The position numbers and the translations under genes are program-made. Shown in pieces: positions 8,981 to 17,863 of a stretch of DNA of 63,339 nt (positions within the stretch are counted from its first letter, which is position 1; each line of letters begins with the position of its first letter). The notes below the pieces were generated by a model. That model worked only from the letters and a program-made list of their open reading frames with translations, did no database searches and had not been told where the DNA came from. The DNA is from Bacteroidota bacterium (GTDB lineage: Bacteria > Bacteroidota > Ignavibacteria > Ignavibacteriales > Ignavibacteriaceae): the NCBI GenBank assembly GCA_021813585.1, contig JAKAJV010000056.1, positions 1 through 63,339 of the forward strand, given 5' to 3'.

Positions 8981-9013
8981 AATCCCCCGTTTACTTTGGG
9001 GGATTCTTATTTT
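8981..9013 (+). terminator. Rho-independent terminator after the peptide transporter
   Basis: Perfect 8-bp stem AATCCCCC / GGGGGATT with a 9-base loop, followed by CTTATTTT. It lies 29 bases after the transporter stop codon. Confidence 0.85.
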
Positions 9014-9066
9014 AAATATTCTTATTATTCAGTGTTAATTTTAGACTAGAAATTGTTAGTTCCGGT

Positions 9067-10701
9067 ATGATAAAAAATTACTTCTTCCTTAACAGATTTA
9101 TCTTTGAAGCGAATAAAATAATTCAAGATTCTTCGGTTGTTTCAGTCTTTTCCCAGGAAAAAGAAAAGATTATTATTGAGTTAAAAAAGGACAGCGGGAT
9201 TTTTTTTATTGAGTGCTCGGTAAATCCCGGCTTCCCTTATATAACCATAAAAGAAAGATTCAGCCGTGCCCGGAAGAATACGATTGATTTCTTTTCTTCC
9301 TGCCTCTCTTCAAAACTTACTTCGGTTGAAATTGCCTCTAACGACAGGATAATAAAAATATGCTTACAGTCCTCTTCCATATATTTTTTAATCCGCGGAA
9401 AATATACAAATGTTATTCTGGTTAAAAGCAACAGCGAGGTAGAGTATTTTAAGAATCCTCCGGATGATTTTAGCGAGAAAGGATTCCTTGATGAAATACG
9501 CTCTTTATCATTCATAAAAAATCTTAACGTTGTCCGGATTAAAGTCTTTGAGCCGGACAAGCTTACTGAGGAGCTTAGGATTAACTATCCTATACTTGGG
9601 AAAGAAATATTAGCGGAAGCAAAGGCACGGGTAATGAACTCGAGTGGTGAAGAAATAGTTTCGGCAGTAACGCTGATAATCAGAGATATATTTTTCGAAC
9701 GCCCGGCAGTTCTTATTGATAGAAACGGATTAGACGTAAGATTGGCAGTCGGTTCATTCCGTTCATTTCCGCAAGATGAAAAAATATTTTTCGATGAGTT
9801 GATCCAAGCAATTAATTTCTATATCGGCAAGAAGTATTTCTTTGAGCAGCAGGCAGTTAAAAAGAAAAAGATACATCGGTATATTGAAAAAGAATTGTAC
9901 CGCCTATCTTCTAAACTAAATAATTTAAAAACGGTAATTGATAGAGGCACTAAACAGGAAGAGTACCATAAGCTTGGAAACCTCTTGCTGATAAATATAT
10001 CGGCAATACGCAAAGGGATGAAAACAATCGCGCTGGAAGATATTTATGAAGAGAGCAAGCCGGTCGATATAAAATTAAACGAAGATTTATCGCCCAGGAA
10101 AAATGTCGATCTGTATTTTGAAAAAGCCAAGAACGACAGGAAGAGGTTTGAAAAATCGCAGCAGCTATATTACGATACTTTTAATAAATTTAACTCGCTT
10201 AAGAAAATCGAGGAGAAATTATTCCAAGCAAAAGAACCGGAGGATTACGAACTTATTATGAAGGAATTGAAAATTAAAGAAGACAACGGCGCGCATGGGG
10301 ATGCAGATATTCAAGCTAAGTTTAAGCATTATATAATTGAAAATAGGTATCACGTTTATGTGGGCAAAGACAGCAGCAATAATGATCTGCTTACAACTAA
10401 GTTTGCCAGGCAAAATGATTATTGGTTTCATGCAAGAAGCGTTCCCGGTTCCCATGTGGTTTTGCGCCCCGTTAGCAGCAAGGAAGCAGTGCCTAAAAAT
10501 ATTTTGAAGACTGCTGCCTCGATAGCTGCTTACCACAGTAAGGCAAAGACTGCCGGCGTTGTGCCGGTTTCATATACATTAAAAAAATATGTTGTGAAAA
10601 AGAAAGGGATGGAACCGGGAAAGGTAGCATTATTAAGAGAAGAAGTTATTCTTGTGAATCCGGAAATTCCTTCAAATTGCGAATTCATTTCAAACGATTA
10701 A
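9067..10701 (+). CDS. NFACT family protein, RqcH-like (ribosome-associated quality control)
   Basis: 544 residues. Layout is an NFACT-N domain (about 1-230), a charged coiled-coil region (about 265-400) and the NFACT-R/DUF814 domain (about 430-535), with the conserved DYWFHARSVPGSHVVLR segment. RqcH proteins bind stalled 50S-peptidyl-tRNA complexes and add C-terminal alanine tails; older annotations call the family fibronectin-binding protein. The family and the domain order are clear; alanine-tailing is inferred from homologues. It stands alone between two terminator-like hairpins. Confidence 0.88.
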   Translation: MIKNYFFLNRFIFEANKIIQDSSVVSVFSQEKEKIIIELKKDSGIFFIECSVNPGFPYITIKERFSRARKNTIDFFSSCLSSKLTSVEIASNDRIIKICLQSSSIYFLIRGKYTNVILVKSNSEVEYFKNPPDDFSEKGFLDEIRSLSFIKNLNVVRIKVFEPDKLTEELRINYPILGKEILAEAKARVMNSSGEEIVSAVTLIIRDIFFERPAVLIDRNGLDVRLAVGSFRSFPQDEKIFFDELIQAINFYIGKKYFFEQQAVKKKKIHRYIEKELYRLSSKLNNLKTVIDRGTKQEEYHKLGNLLLINISAIRKGMKTIALEDIYEESKPVDIKLNEDLSPRKNVDLYFEKAKNDRKRFEKSQQLYYDTFNKFNSLKKIEEKLFQAKEPEDYELIMKELKIKEDNGAHGDADIQAKFKHYIIENRYHVYVGKDSSNNDLLTTKFARQNDYWFHARSVPGSHVVLRPVSSKEAVPKNILKTAASIAAYHSKAKTAGVVPVSYTLKKYVVKKKGMEPGKVALLREEVILVNPEIPSNCEFISND

Positions 10702-10819
10702 AGTCAAGAAATAAATTAAACAAAAAAATATTTAACTATTATCATAATTAACGATATATTAGTGCGAACAATTTTAGAAATTTTTCTTCTCTCGTTGCTA
10801 AAATAAAATTTCTAAAAGC

Positions 10820-10864
10820 AATAATTCCGAATCTTAGCTTTTCAGACCGGAATTATTTTCTTTT
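10820..10864 (+). terminator. Terminator-like hairpin downstream of the NFACT gene
   Basis: Ten-base perfect stem AATAATTCCG / CGGAATTATT with an 18-base loop, followed by TTTCTTTTAT. Placed about 120 bases after the NFACT stop codon; the AT-rich stem and long loop make it weaker than the other terminators in the window. Confidence 0.5.
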
Positions 10865-10920
10865 ATAATTATGAGCTGATTCTAAAAAATTTGATTAAAT
10901 AATTTTAGACTTCGAGCTTA

Positions 10921-11142
10921 AGCCTATAATGAATTGTATGAGTCACCGGCAATTAGCCGGAGAGGATTTATTCCGGTTTTACCGCATGCAGCGTTTAACA
11001 TCTTGCTGTGCGCATGTGTAGAAAAAGGCGGAATATTCTTTATTTTGATGAAGGTACTTTTTTTAGAATAGGCTCTTTGATACTTATAGTGAATACGGAA
11101 AACCTAAATAATACAACGGTGATAAACCGTACTTAATTCACT
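10921..11142 (+). ncRNA. Candidate structured RNA or 5' leader upstream of the GlmU-like gene
   Basis: A 7-bp closing helix (AGCCTAT 10921-10927 with ATAGGCT 11068-11074) encloses three further helices: CCGGC-AATTA-GCCGG (10946-10960), TATTCCG/CGGAATA (10969-10975 with 11029-11035) and a hairpin CATGCAG with CTG/GCATG (10985-11016). A local hairpin CGGT-TTT-ACCG (10974-10984) would compete with the third helix. Downstream, AGTGAAT/ATTCACT (11088-11142) encloses ACGGT-GATAA-ACCGT. Nested helices of this kind suggest a small RNA or riboswitch-like leader. I do not recognise the family; RNase P, tmRNA, SRP RNA and glmS ribozyme cores were not seen, and 6S RNA cannot be excluded. Confidence 0.4.
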
Positions 11143-11176
11143 TGTTCACAACCAATATATTAAGGGAGAACTAATT

Positions 11177-12442
11177 ATGGTTGACAGTATCTGTATATTC
11201 GAAGGCTTATATTATACCCGGTTACTTCCTCTCGTGTACTTTAGACCGCAATACGATCTACGTTGCGGAATCTTGACCCTCAGGGAAAAAGTTGAAAAGC
11301 ATTTACCCGGAATTCCTATCTCACTGCACTGCAGAGGTTACTTGAACGATACTTTAAAGCAGCAAAATCCCGCGCTCGAAGTTAATTCAATCAGCGGGAA
11401 GAGCTGTCTATTTATCAACGGTAGGGTTATTGTTGATGAGAGCTTTAAAGACAAAATAAAACTAGACGGCCCCGATAAATTATTTGTTAAGGGAGATGCT
11501 ATAGTTGCGGCCAAAGTTAGCGGTGCAAAACTCGATTCACTGAAGCACCAGCTCTCAGACCTGTTTACCCACTCAGACTTCCAGGATTTAGTAAAAGAAG
11601 AAGTCGATGTAAAAATAGTTAATTATCCGTGGGACTTAATACATGCAAACGGCGAACAGATTATTTCCGACTTTAATGTACTTACAAAGGATATTAAAGG
11701 CAGTAAAATATTGGGCAAAGTTTACGACGGCGCATACCTGATAAATAAAGAAAATATCTTTATCGGCCAAGGCTCAAAAATAAAGCCGGGGGTAGTATTG
11801 GATGCAGAAGAAGGCCCGATTTATATCGGGAAAAATGTAGTAGTATACCCGAATGCAACAATAGAAGGACCGGCTTGCGTTGGAGATGAATCGAGAATAA
11901 AGATCGGCGCAAAAATTTACGAAGACACCAGCATAGGTCCCGTGTGCAAAGTAGGCGGCGAGGTCGAGGCTTCAATTATACACTCATTCTCAAATAAGCA
12001 GCATGACGGTTTCCTTGGTCATTCATATTTAGGCATGTGGGTAAATTTGGGAGCCGATACAAACAACAGCGATCTGAAAAACAACTACGGCAGTGTAAAG
12101 GTTGTAATAAACGGCGAACAGGTAGACAGCGGTTCCATGTTTGTGGGACTAACTATGGGTGACCATTCGAAGAGTGCAATAAATACGATGTTCAATACGG
12201 GCACGGTTGTCGGCGTTTCGAGCAATATTTACGGCGGCAGCTTTCCGAGCAAGTACATACCTTCCTTTTCGTGGGGCGGTTCCGAAGCTTTAACCAGCTA
12301 CGACCTTGAAAGAAGCATCGATGTTGCAAGAAGAGTTATGCAGCGCCGCAAGATTGAAATGACGGATGTTGATGAAAAATTATTTAGAAAGATATTCGAT
12401 TTAACTAAAGAAGAACGGCGGAAGAGAGGTATGCCGAACTAG
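11177..12442 (+). CDS. GlmU-like sugar nucleotidyltransferase (Bacteroidota alternative GlmU type)
   Basis: 421 residues. The N-terminal part (1-160) starts with FEGLYYTRLLPLVYFRPQYDLRCGI-type sequence (arginine-rich nucleotide-binding region of the alternative GlmU family), and the C-terminal half (about 190-390) is a left-handed beta-helix made of hexapeptide repeats (for example IGKNVVVYPNATIEGPACVG). Members of this family are proposed to make UDP-GlcNAc or a related activated sugar in bacteria without classical GlmU; the exact substrate is not shown by the sequence. It has a good GGGAGA ribosome-binding site and is followed 98 bases later by nagB, which supplies or removes glucosamine-6-phosphate. 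Confidence 0.85.
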   Translation: MVDSICIFEGLYYTRLLPLVYFRPQYDLRCGILTLREKVEKHLPGIPISLHCRGYLNDTLKQQNPALEVNSISGKSCLFINGRVIVDESFKDKIKLDGPDKLFVKGDAIVAAKVSGAKLDSLKHQLSDLFTHSDFQDLVKEEVDVKIVNYPWDLIHANGEQIISDFNVLTKDIKGSKILGKVYDGAYLINKENIFIGQGSKIKPGVVLDAEEGPIYIGKNVVVYPNATIEGPACVGDESRIKIGAKIYEDTSIGPVCKVGGEVEASIIHSFSNKQHDGFLGHSYLGMWVNLGADTNNSDLKNNYGSVKVVINGEQVDSGSMFVGLTMGDHSKSAINTMFNTGTVVGVSSNIYGGSFPSKYIPSFSWGGSEALTSYDLERSIDVARRVMQRRKIEMTDVDEKLFRKIFDLTKEERRKRGMPN

Positions 12443-12540
12443 TTCTTCATTTTTTTTACAAGTAAAAGGATGAATTACTTTCATTCTTTCCGTTTAATAG
12501 TGTTCTATTTAATACAAAATAATAAAAACAAGGAGTTTTT

Positions 12541-13350
12541 ATGCGTCTTATTATTCAATCAAACTATGATATGATTTCTAAATGGGCTGCCAATTACGTA
12601 GCTAAAAGAATATTGGAATTCAAACCCACTGAATCCAAAAGATTTGTTTTGGGATTACCTACAGGCTCATCTCCGATAGGTATGTATAAGGAACTGGCTA
12701 ACCTTAACAAAAAAGGAGTTGTTTCTTTTAAATATGTAACTACCTTTAACATGGATGAATACGTAAACCTCCCTGAAGATCATCCCGAAAGCTATCATTC
12801 TTTCATGTTCAATAATTTCTTCAACCACATAGATGTAGACAAGAAGTACATAAATATCCTTAACGGAAATGCAAAAGATCTTGAAAAGGAGTGCGAGAAT
12901 TACGAAAAGAAAATAGCTGATGCCGGCGGAATAAATTTATTTGTAGGCGGAATAGGACCGGACGGACACATCGCATTTAATGAGCCCGCATCTTCACTGG
13001 GATCGCTTACCAGGGTTAAGACTTTAACAATGGATACTATAATTGCTAATTCAAGATTTTTCGACAATGATATAAATAAAGTTCCTAAAACGGCTCTTAC
13101 TGTTGGAGTAAAAACTGTTTTGGATGCCGAAGAAGTAATGATCCTTATCAGCGGGCATAACAAGTCGCGCGCATTAGCAAAAGTTGTAGAAGAAGGTGTA
13201 AATCATATGTGGACAGTAAGCGCATTGCAGCTGCACCCGAAAGGCATTATTGTTTGCGATGATGCTTCGACATATGAACTAAAGGTAGGAACGGTTAAAT
13301 ATTTCAAGGATATTGAATCTGCTAACTTAGACCCCGATACGCTTCTCTGA
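12541..13350 (+). CDS. nagB: Glucosamine-6-phosphate deaminase
   Basis: 269 residues, the normal length. Converts glucosamine-6-phosphate to fructose-6-phosphate and ammonia. Seen are the phosphate-binding GLPTGSSP (38-45), catalytic Asp72 in NMDEY, and [14 protein letters not shown] (139-152) with Asp141, His143 and Glu148. A strong AAGGAG ribosome-binding site lies upstream. It works with the GlmU-like gene before it and with nagA on the other strand at 4612, and is ended by a strong terminator. Confidence 0.97.
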   Translation: MRLIIQSNYDMISKWAANYVAKRILEFKPTESKRFVLGLPTGSSPIGMYKELANLNKKGVVSFKYVTTFNMDEYVNLPEDHPESYHSFMFNNFFNHIDVDKKYINILNGNAKDLEKECENYEKKIADAGGINLFVGGIGPDGHIAFNEPASSLGSLTRVKTLTMDTIIANSRFFDNDINKVPKTALTVGVKTVLDAEEVMILISGHNKSRALAKVVEEGVNHMWTVSALQLHPKGIIVCDDASTYELKVGTVKYFKDIESANLDPDTLL

Positions 13351-13362
13351 TAGAAAAATTGT

Positions 13363-13408
13363 AAGGCGGGAAAACCCTCCACGGATTTTGGTTCCCGCCT
13401 TATTTTTT
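13363..13408 (+). terminator. Rho-independent terminator after nagB
   Basis: Ten-base perfect stem AAGGCGGGAA / TTCCCGCCTT (13363-13372 with 13392-13401), a 19-base loop and a following ATTTTTT. It starts 13 bases after the nagB stop codon. Confidence 0.88.
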
Positions 13409-13549
13409 GCAGCTATTTTATATTGGGTCAACAACAGATCTATGGTTTCAATTATTATGCCGGTGGAAAAAACATTTATATAATCAAAATTATTTCCTTC
13501 TAATTCTTTTATTGGGAAAGTGAACTAAAATAGTACACAATACATATTA

Positions 13550-14047
13550 ATGAAAACTTTAATACTCGTAAGACATTCAAAATCTAGCTGGGATAATATA
13601 GAACTGACAGATAAGAAAAGACCGCTAAGCCAAAGAGGCTTAAGAGACGCTCCTTTTATGGGTGAGATATTAAAAGAACAGTCGGTAATGCCCGATCTGA
13701 TTATTTCAAGTCCCGCTGAAAGAGCGTTCTCAACCGCCAGGCTTATGGCCGAAAAATTAAATTATCCGCCTAATGAAATTGAGATAGATAATGAAATCTA
13801 TAGAGCAATCTATAAGGATTTATATAAGGCGGCTAAGCATTTAAATAAAAAATTAAAAACTGTAATGATTGTCGGCCACAACCCGGAGTTGACTGAATTT
13901 TTATCCTCGCTAACCAATGCCTATGTTGACGATATACCGACAACGGGAATTTGTATAGTTAAACTGGATATTTCCGAATGGACGGAAATTTACGAGGGCT
14001 GCGGTAAATTAATCGGATTCGAATATCCGAAGAAATATTTAGACTAG
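13550..14047 (+). CDS. SixA-like histidine phosphatase
   Basis: 165 residues of the histidine phosphatase (phosphoglycerate mutase-like) superfamily. The N-terminal LVRHSKSSW carries the catalytic Arg8-His9 pair, the usual SPAERAFSTA segment is near residue 60 and the second histidine is in IVGHNPEL near 110. This short form matches SixA, which in E. coli dephosphorylates phosphotransfer histidines; the substrate here is unknown. It ends 11 bases from the converging deacetylase gene, with no terminator between. Confidence 0.88.
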   Translation: MKTLILVRHSKSSWDNIELTDKKRPLSQRGLRDAPFMGEILKEQSVMPDLIISSPAERAFSTARLMAEKLNYPPNEIEIDNEIYRAIYKDLYKAAKHLNKKLKTVMIVGHNPELTEFLSSLTNAYVDDIPTTGICIVKLDISEWTEIYEGCGKLIGFEYPKKYLD

Positions 14048-14058
14048 AGAAGTAATTG

Positions 14059-15168
14059 TTACGAGATTGTTTTTATGATTTCTAAATAAACAGACTTGCC
14101 AATTTCAATAACTTCATCGCCGGGTAAAAAATTAGGATTGTGAAGTCCGAATCGTGTTCCGTTAGAAGTACCCAGCCAAAACATGAATGACGGAAACTGC
14201 TGCGATATAAATCCGAAATCCTCCCCTGTCATTTTATATCCGCAGTCGATAAAATTGAATTTTGCAGACAAAGCGGGAACCAACTTATCATATAATCCTT
14301 TATCTACAATTACCTCCGGGTAAGAGGAGCCTTTTTTACAAACTGTTTTTACGCCGGTTATTTTACCAACGCCTTCCAGAATAGTTTCAATTCTGTTGTA
14401 ATATTCATTTGTTTTTCTGCTGCTTAATCCGCGTATCGTTCCTTCTATTCTAGCGGTACCGGGGGTAATATTTCTCACTTCGCCTGCAGAAATCCTGCCC
14501 ATGCCGAAGACGAAAGGCTCGTTAATACTGCGCGGTAATCGATCTATAGAATCTATAAAAAGCCTTAAAGCATTGAACGCATTTTTCCCTTCGGTTGGAA
14601 AGGCAACATGAGAGCTGACGCCTATAAAGTCGATATTAACTTCGAGAGAGGACGCAAATAAAACTCCGCCTGTACTTGCCACAGTCCCTATCGGATAGTC
14701 GTCTGTTACATGAAGAGCGAAGGCGCTGTCGATTTTATAATTGTTAAAAATTCCCGTATTAAAAAACTCAATTGCACCTCCCCCGCTCTCTTCGGCGGGC
14801 TGAAATAAAAATAAAATATTTTTTTTAATTCCCTCATTCACAACTTCCTGCAGTAAGTCAAAAAGTATTGAGGTATGCACATCATGGCCGCAGGCATGCA
14901 TAAAATTATTCTTTGATTTGAAATCTACTTCATTATTTTCTTTAATCGGCAGCGCGTCTATATCAGCTCTAAAGAGTGAATAGCTGCCCGAACCGCAGGT
15001 ATATTCAACTAGCAGACCGGTTTTATACGGAGTGTGAATAATAATCCTGCCGGAGTTTTTTATTCGCTTAATATAATCAATCAGTAATTCGGTCGTTTTA
15101 AACTCGTTAAAGGCAAGTTCAGGATTTTGATGAAGAAGGTGCCTTAACTCAACAGGATTAATCTTCAT
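14059..15168 (-). CDS. M20D family amidohydrolase, probable N-acetyl-diaminopimelate deacetylase
   Basis: 369 residues with the M20D metal site: HACGHDVHTS at 91-100 (Cys93 and His95 expected as metal ligands) and PAEESGGGA at 125-132 with the catalytic Glu pair; a further GEDFGFI lies near the C-terminus. Family members act on N-acetyl amino acids, indoleacetyl conjugates and hippurate. Its position as last gene of dapA-dapB-dapH-lysC argues for the deacetylation step of the acetylase branch of diaminopimelate synthesis. The transaminase of that branch is not in the window. Confidence 0.85.
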   Translation of the reverse strand: MKINPVELRHLLHQNPELAFNEFKTTELLIDYIKRIKNSGRIIIHTPYKTGLLVEYTCGSGSYSLFRADIDALPIKENNEVDFKSKNNFMHACGHDVHTSILFDLLQEVVNEGIKKNILFLFQPAEESGGGAIEFFNTGIFNNYKIDSAFALHVTDDYPIGTVASTGGVLFASSLEVNIDFIGVSSHVAFPTEGKNAFNALRLFIDSIDRLPRSINEPFVFGMGRISAGEVRNITPGTARIEGTIRGLSSRKTNEYYNRIETILEGVGKITGVKTVCKKGSSYPEVIVDKGLYDKLVPALSAKFNFIDCGYKMTGEDFGFISQQFPSFMFWLGTSNGTRFGLHNPNFLPGDEVIEIGKSVYLEIIKTIS

Positions 15169-15194
15169 ATAAATTCCATTATGAATTATAATTA

Positions 15195-16382
15195 TTAAAG
15201 GTCAAAAGCTTCTACCAGCGACTTAACCGCCTTCTCCTTATATCTTTCTTCAACAAGGCATGAAATTTTTATTTCCGATGTTGTAACCAGCTTAAGAGGA
15301 ATCTTTTCAAGTGCGTTAAAATATTTGGATGCAACGCCGCTGCTGGATTTCATTCCTATTCCGACAATTGAAATTTTTGTATAACCGCTCTGAAAATGAA
15401 CGTTAAAATCCTTCATGTCTTTTAACAGCTGCGTTATAGCCTTTTCGATGTGGGATTTTTTCTCCTCTATTATCGTAAAAGAAATATTCAGACCGGAGTT
15501 GCTGATAACGGAAATCATGTCGACGTTTAATCCTTCCTTTGCAACCTTCTCGAAAATTTTCTGCACAAGAGTATAATCCAAAGGCAGGCTAGAAAGAGTA
15601 ACCTGAGTTTGATTGTCCATTACACTCAATCCTGAAACAACAGGCTGTTCAATATTTTTTTTCATAACGTAACTTCCCTCCTCATCGGAAAATGTTGAGC
15701 CGCAATAAATAGTTATACCGAATTTCTTGGCAATTTCTACAGACCGGCTGTGCAGCACTTTAGCACCCAGGCTGGACATTTCGAGCATCTCATCGTATGT
15801 GATATATTTAAGCTTTTTGGCTTCCGGGTGAAGCCGAGGGTCTGTTGTATAAATACCGGCAACGTCGCTGTATATTTCACATTTAGCTTTAAGAGCGGCA
15901 GCCAGTGCAACTGCGGAAGTATCGGAGCCTCCGCGGCCCAAAGTTGTAATCTCGCCTTCCTCGGTAATTCCCTGGAAGCCCGTTATAATAATGGCGTCAT
16001 ACTCTTTTAAAAGCTTTTTGATTTTCACGGTTTTTAATTTCTTAATTCTTGCCTGATTAAAATCGGCTGTTGTCATTATTTCGGCCTGGAAAGCATTAAG
16101 TGATTTGCTGGTTACTCCAATATCATTCAGTGCAATGGCAAGAAGTGATGCCGAAACCTGTTCACCGGTAGTTAAGAGCATGTCCATTTCGCGCGGCACG
16201 GCATCCGAAGTAATCTCTTTAGCAAGCTTGATCAGGTTATCGGTCGTCTTACCCATTGCAGATACGACAACAACAAGCTTAAGATTGTCCTTTATCTTTT
16301 TTTCAATCTTAGCGGCTACATTTTTAATTTTTTCCACATCAGCTACGGAAGAGCCGCCGTACTTTTGAACTATAATCTTCAT
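15195..16382 (-). CDS. lysC: Aspartate kinase
   Basis: 395 residues. Phosphorylates aspartate, the entry to lysine, methionine and threonine synthesis. The N-terminal kinase domain starts with VQKYGGSSVAD and contains TTGEQVSA and LGRGGSDTSAVALA; tandem ACT domains follow from about residue 265, so feedback regulation by amino acids is expected. It is monofunctional, with no homoserine dehydrogenase fused. The gene is fourth in the lysine operon, 53 bases after dapH. Confidence 0.96.
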   Translation of the reverse strand: MKIIVQKYGGSSVADVEKIKNVAAKIEKKIKDNLKLVVVVSAMGKTTDNLIKLAKEITSDAVPREMDMLLTTGEQVSASLLAIALNDIGVTSKSLNAFQAEIMTTADFNQARIKKLKTVKIKKLLKEYDAIIITGFQGITEEGEITTLGRGGSDTSAVALAAALKAKCEIYSDVAGIYTTDPRLHPEAKKLKYITYDEMLEMSSLGAKVLHSRSVEIAKKFGITIYCGSTFSDEEGSYVMKKNIEQPVVSGLSVMDNQTQVTLSSLPLDYTLVQKIFEKVAKEGLNVDMISVISNSGLNISFTIIEEKKSHIEKAITQLLKDMKDFNVHFQSGYTKISIVGIGMKSSSGVASKYFNALEKIPLKLVTTSEIKISCLVEERYKEKAVKSLVEAFDL

Positions 16383-16435
16383 TCTGCTATTGATATTCCA
16401 GTTATGATTAAATTCATTTCAGTGTTCATAATTAA

Positions 16436-17134
16436 TTAAAGCTTTCTCAGTTCATCCATAAGCTGGGTTTTGCTTTTGGTTTTATCATCTACTTTTTTTA
16501 AAGCCTTTGCCGGAACTCCTGCCATTACCGTATATGGCTCAACGTCTTTAACTACTACAGAGCCAGCGGCAATAACAGCACCTTTTCCCACTCTTACACC
16601 TTCCAGCACAACGGCGTTTGCACCAATCAATACATCGTCTTCAATTACTACCGGCACAGCGCTCGGCGGCTCAATTACTCCGGCCAAAACAGCTCCGGCT
16701 CCTATATGGCAATTCTTTCCAACTATTACTCTGCCTCCTACCACAACGTTCATGTCGATCATAGTTCTTTCGCCGATAATGGCTCCGATATTTAATACAG
16801 CCCCCATCATTATAACGCAGTTATCACCTATCTCAACCAGGTCACGTATAATTGCGCCGGGTTCAATTCTTGCATTATACTTTTTAAGGTCGGCAAGCGG
16901 AATTGCGGAATTCTTCCTGTCAATCTCTATTTTATAATTTTTTATGTGCGGCTTGTTCTTTTCATAAAAGGATTGGAATTCGCTTAGCTCGCAGAATAGA
17001 ATACCGAACTCGCCGTTCCCGTAAAACTCCATCTCTTTAAAACTAATCTTTCCCAGATCGCCGGAAAGGAATATTCTGGCAGGAGTTTTTTTAACGGAAT
17101 TGGATATGTAATTTATAATTTCGTATGAATCCAT
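16436..17134 (-). CDS. dapH: 2,3,4,5-tetrahydropyridine-2,6-dicarboxylate N-acetyltransferase
   Basis: 232 residues. Transfers acetyl from acetyl-CoA to tetrahydrodipicolinate. After an N-terminal alpha domain (1-85) the protein is a left-handed beta-helix of hexapeptide repeats (about 90-205), ending with the [18 protein letters not shown] segment shared by acyltransferases of this fold. DapH rather than DapD is supported by its length, the N-terminal domain and the M20D deacetylase in the same operon. Confidence 0.93.
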   Translation of the reverse strand: MDSYEIINYISNSVKKTPARIFLSGDLGKISFKEMEFYGNGEFGILFCELSEFQSFYEKNKPHIKNYKIEIDRKNSAIPLADLKKYNARIEPGAIIRDLVEIGDNCVIMMGAVLNIGAIIGERTMIDMNVVVGGRVIVGKNCHIGAGAVLAGVIEPPSAVPVVIEDDVLIGANAVVLEGVRVGKGAVIAAGSVVVKDVEPYTVMAGVPAKALKKVDDKTKSKTQLMDELRKL

Positions 17135-17176
17135 ATATTACCTAATAATTAACCGTGGCTGCGGATTTATTGTTCT

Positions 17177-17848
17177 TCATTTCCCGAATACCACATCGGA
17201 GAATGAGTAGAATCCGTTTTTTTTATTTTTAACAAACACAGCCGAATTTAAAATACCTTCTGCAAATGTCCTTCTTGAAGTTGCGCTGTGTGAAATAGAG
17301 AGGACCTCTCCGAGTCCACCGAAACTTACAGTATGGTCGCCTGCAATATTTCCCAGCCGCAGAGAGGATATATTTACTTCCCGGTTGCCGAATATGTTTT
17401 TAATCATCTTTGCGGTACCGGAGGGCTTATCTTTCTTAAAGCGGTGGTGAGTTTCACATATCTCAACGTCCCAGCCTGCAAGTTTTTCATTAGCCAACTC
17501 CGTTAGCTTTAACAAAATTTGTATGCCGATCGAATAATTATAGCTTTGAACAACAGGAACTTCTAAAGCCAGTTTTTTCAATTCATTTATTTGATCACCG
17601 CCTAATCCCGTAGTTGCGATTATAAAAGGTACGTTAAATTCGATTGCATACTTTACGCTCTTTGAAAAAACTTCCGGCAAAGAACAATCAATCAGCACTT
17701 CCGGCACTTCACCTGCAACGGATCTTTTCTCCCCGTTAACATCGAATTCAAACACCAGATCAAAATTATTTTCGGCAAATACATTCTTTACTTCGGAACC
17801 TAGCCTGCCTGATGAGCCTATTAAGCCGTATTTAGTTTGAGCGGACAT
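17177..17848 (-). CDS. dapB: 4-hydroxy-tetrahydrodipicolinate reductase
   Basis: 223 residues, somewhat shorter than the 240-270 usual for DapB. The Rossmann start IGSSGRLGSEV (residues 10-20), IATTGLG, and the catalytic ETHHRFKKDKPSGTA segment with the His pair and lysine are all present. Reduces the DapA product with NAD(P)H. Lies 15 bases after dapA. Confidence 0.95.
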   Translation of the reverse strand: MSAQTKYGLIGSSGRLGSEVKNVFAENNFDLVFEFDVNGEKRSVAGEVPEVLIDCSLPEVFSKSVKYAIEFNVPFIIATTGLGGDQINELKKLALEVPVVQSYNYSIGIQILLKLTELANEKLAGWDVEICETHHRFKKDKPSGTAKMIKNIFGNREVNISSLRLGNIAGDHTVSFGGLGEVLSISHSATSRRTFAEGILNSAVFVKNKKNGFYSFSDVVFGK

Positions 17849-17863
17849 TACTTTTCACGATTA

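Larger units (their letters stand above)
10702..11176 (+). other. 475-bp intergenic region packed with inverted repeats
   Basis: No convincing open reading frame. From left to right it holds an AT-rich inverted repeat (10772-10817, TTTTAGAAATTTT-type arms), a terminator-like hairpin (10820-10864), a short TCTAAAA/TTTTAGA pair (10881-10909), the multi-helix element at 10921-11074 and a two-tier hairpin at 11088-11142. A GGGAGA ribosome-binding site precedes the GlmU-like gene. Confidence 0.7.

Noticed and set aside
10921-11074. RNase P, tmRNA, SRP RNA or glmS ribozyme
   Set aside because: Their conserved core words were looked for and not found; only a generic structured RNA can be supported.
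16470-16937. 155-codon plus-strand frame rich in Thr and Pro
   Set aside because: Antisense shadow of the hexapeptide repeats of dapH.
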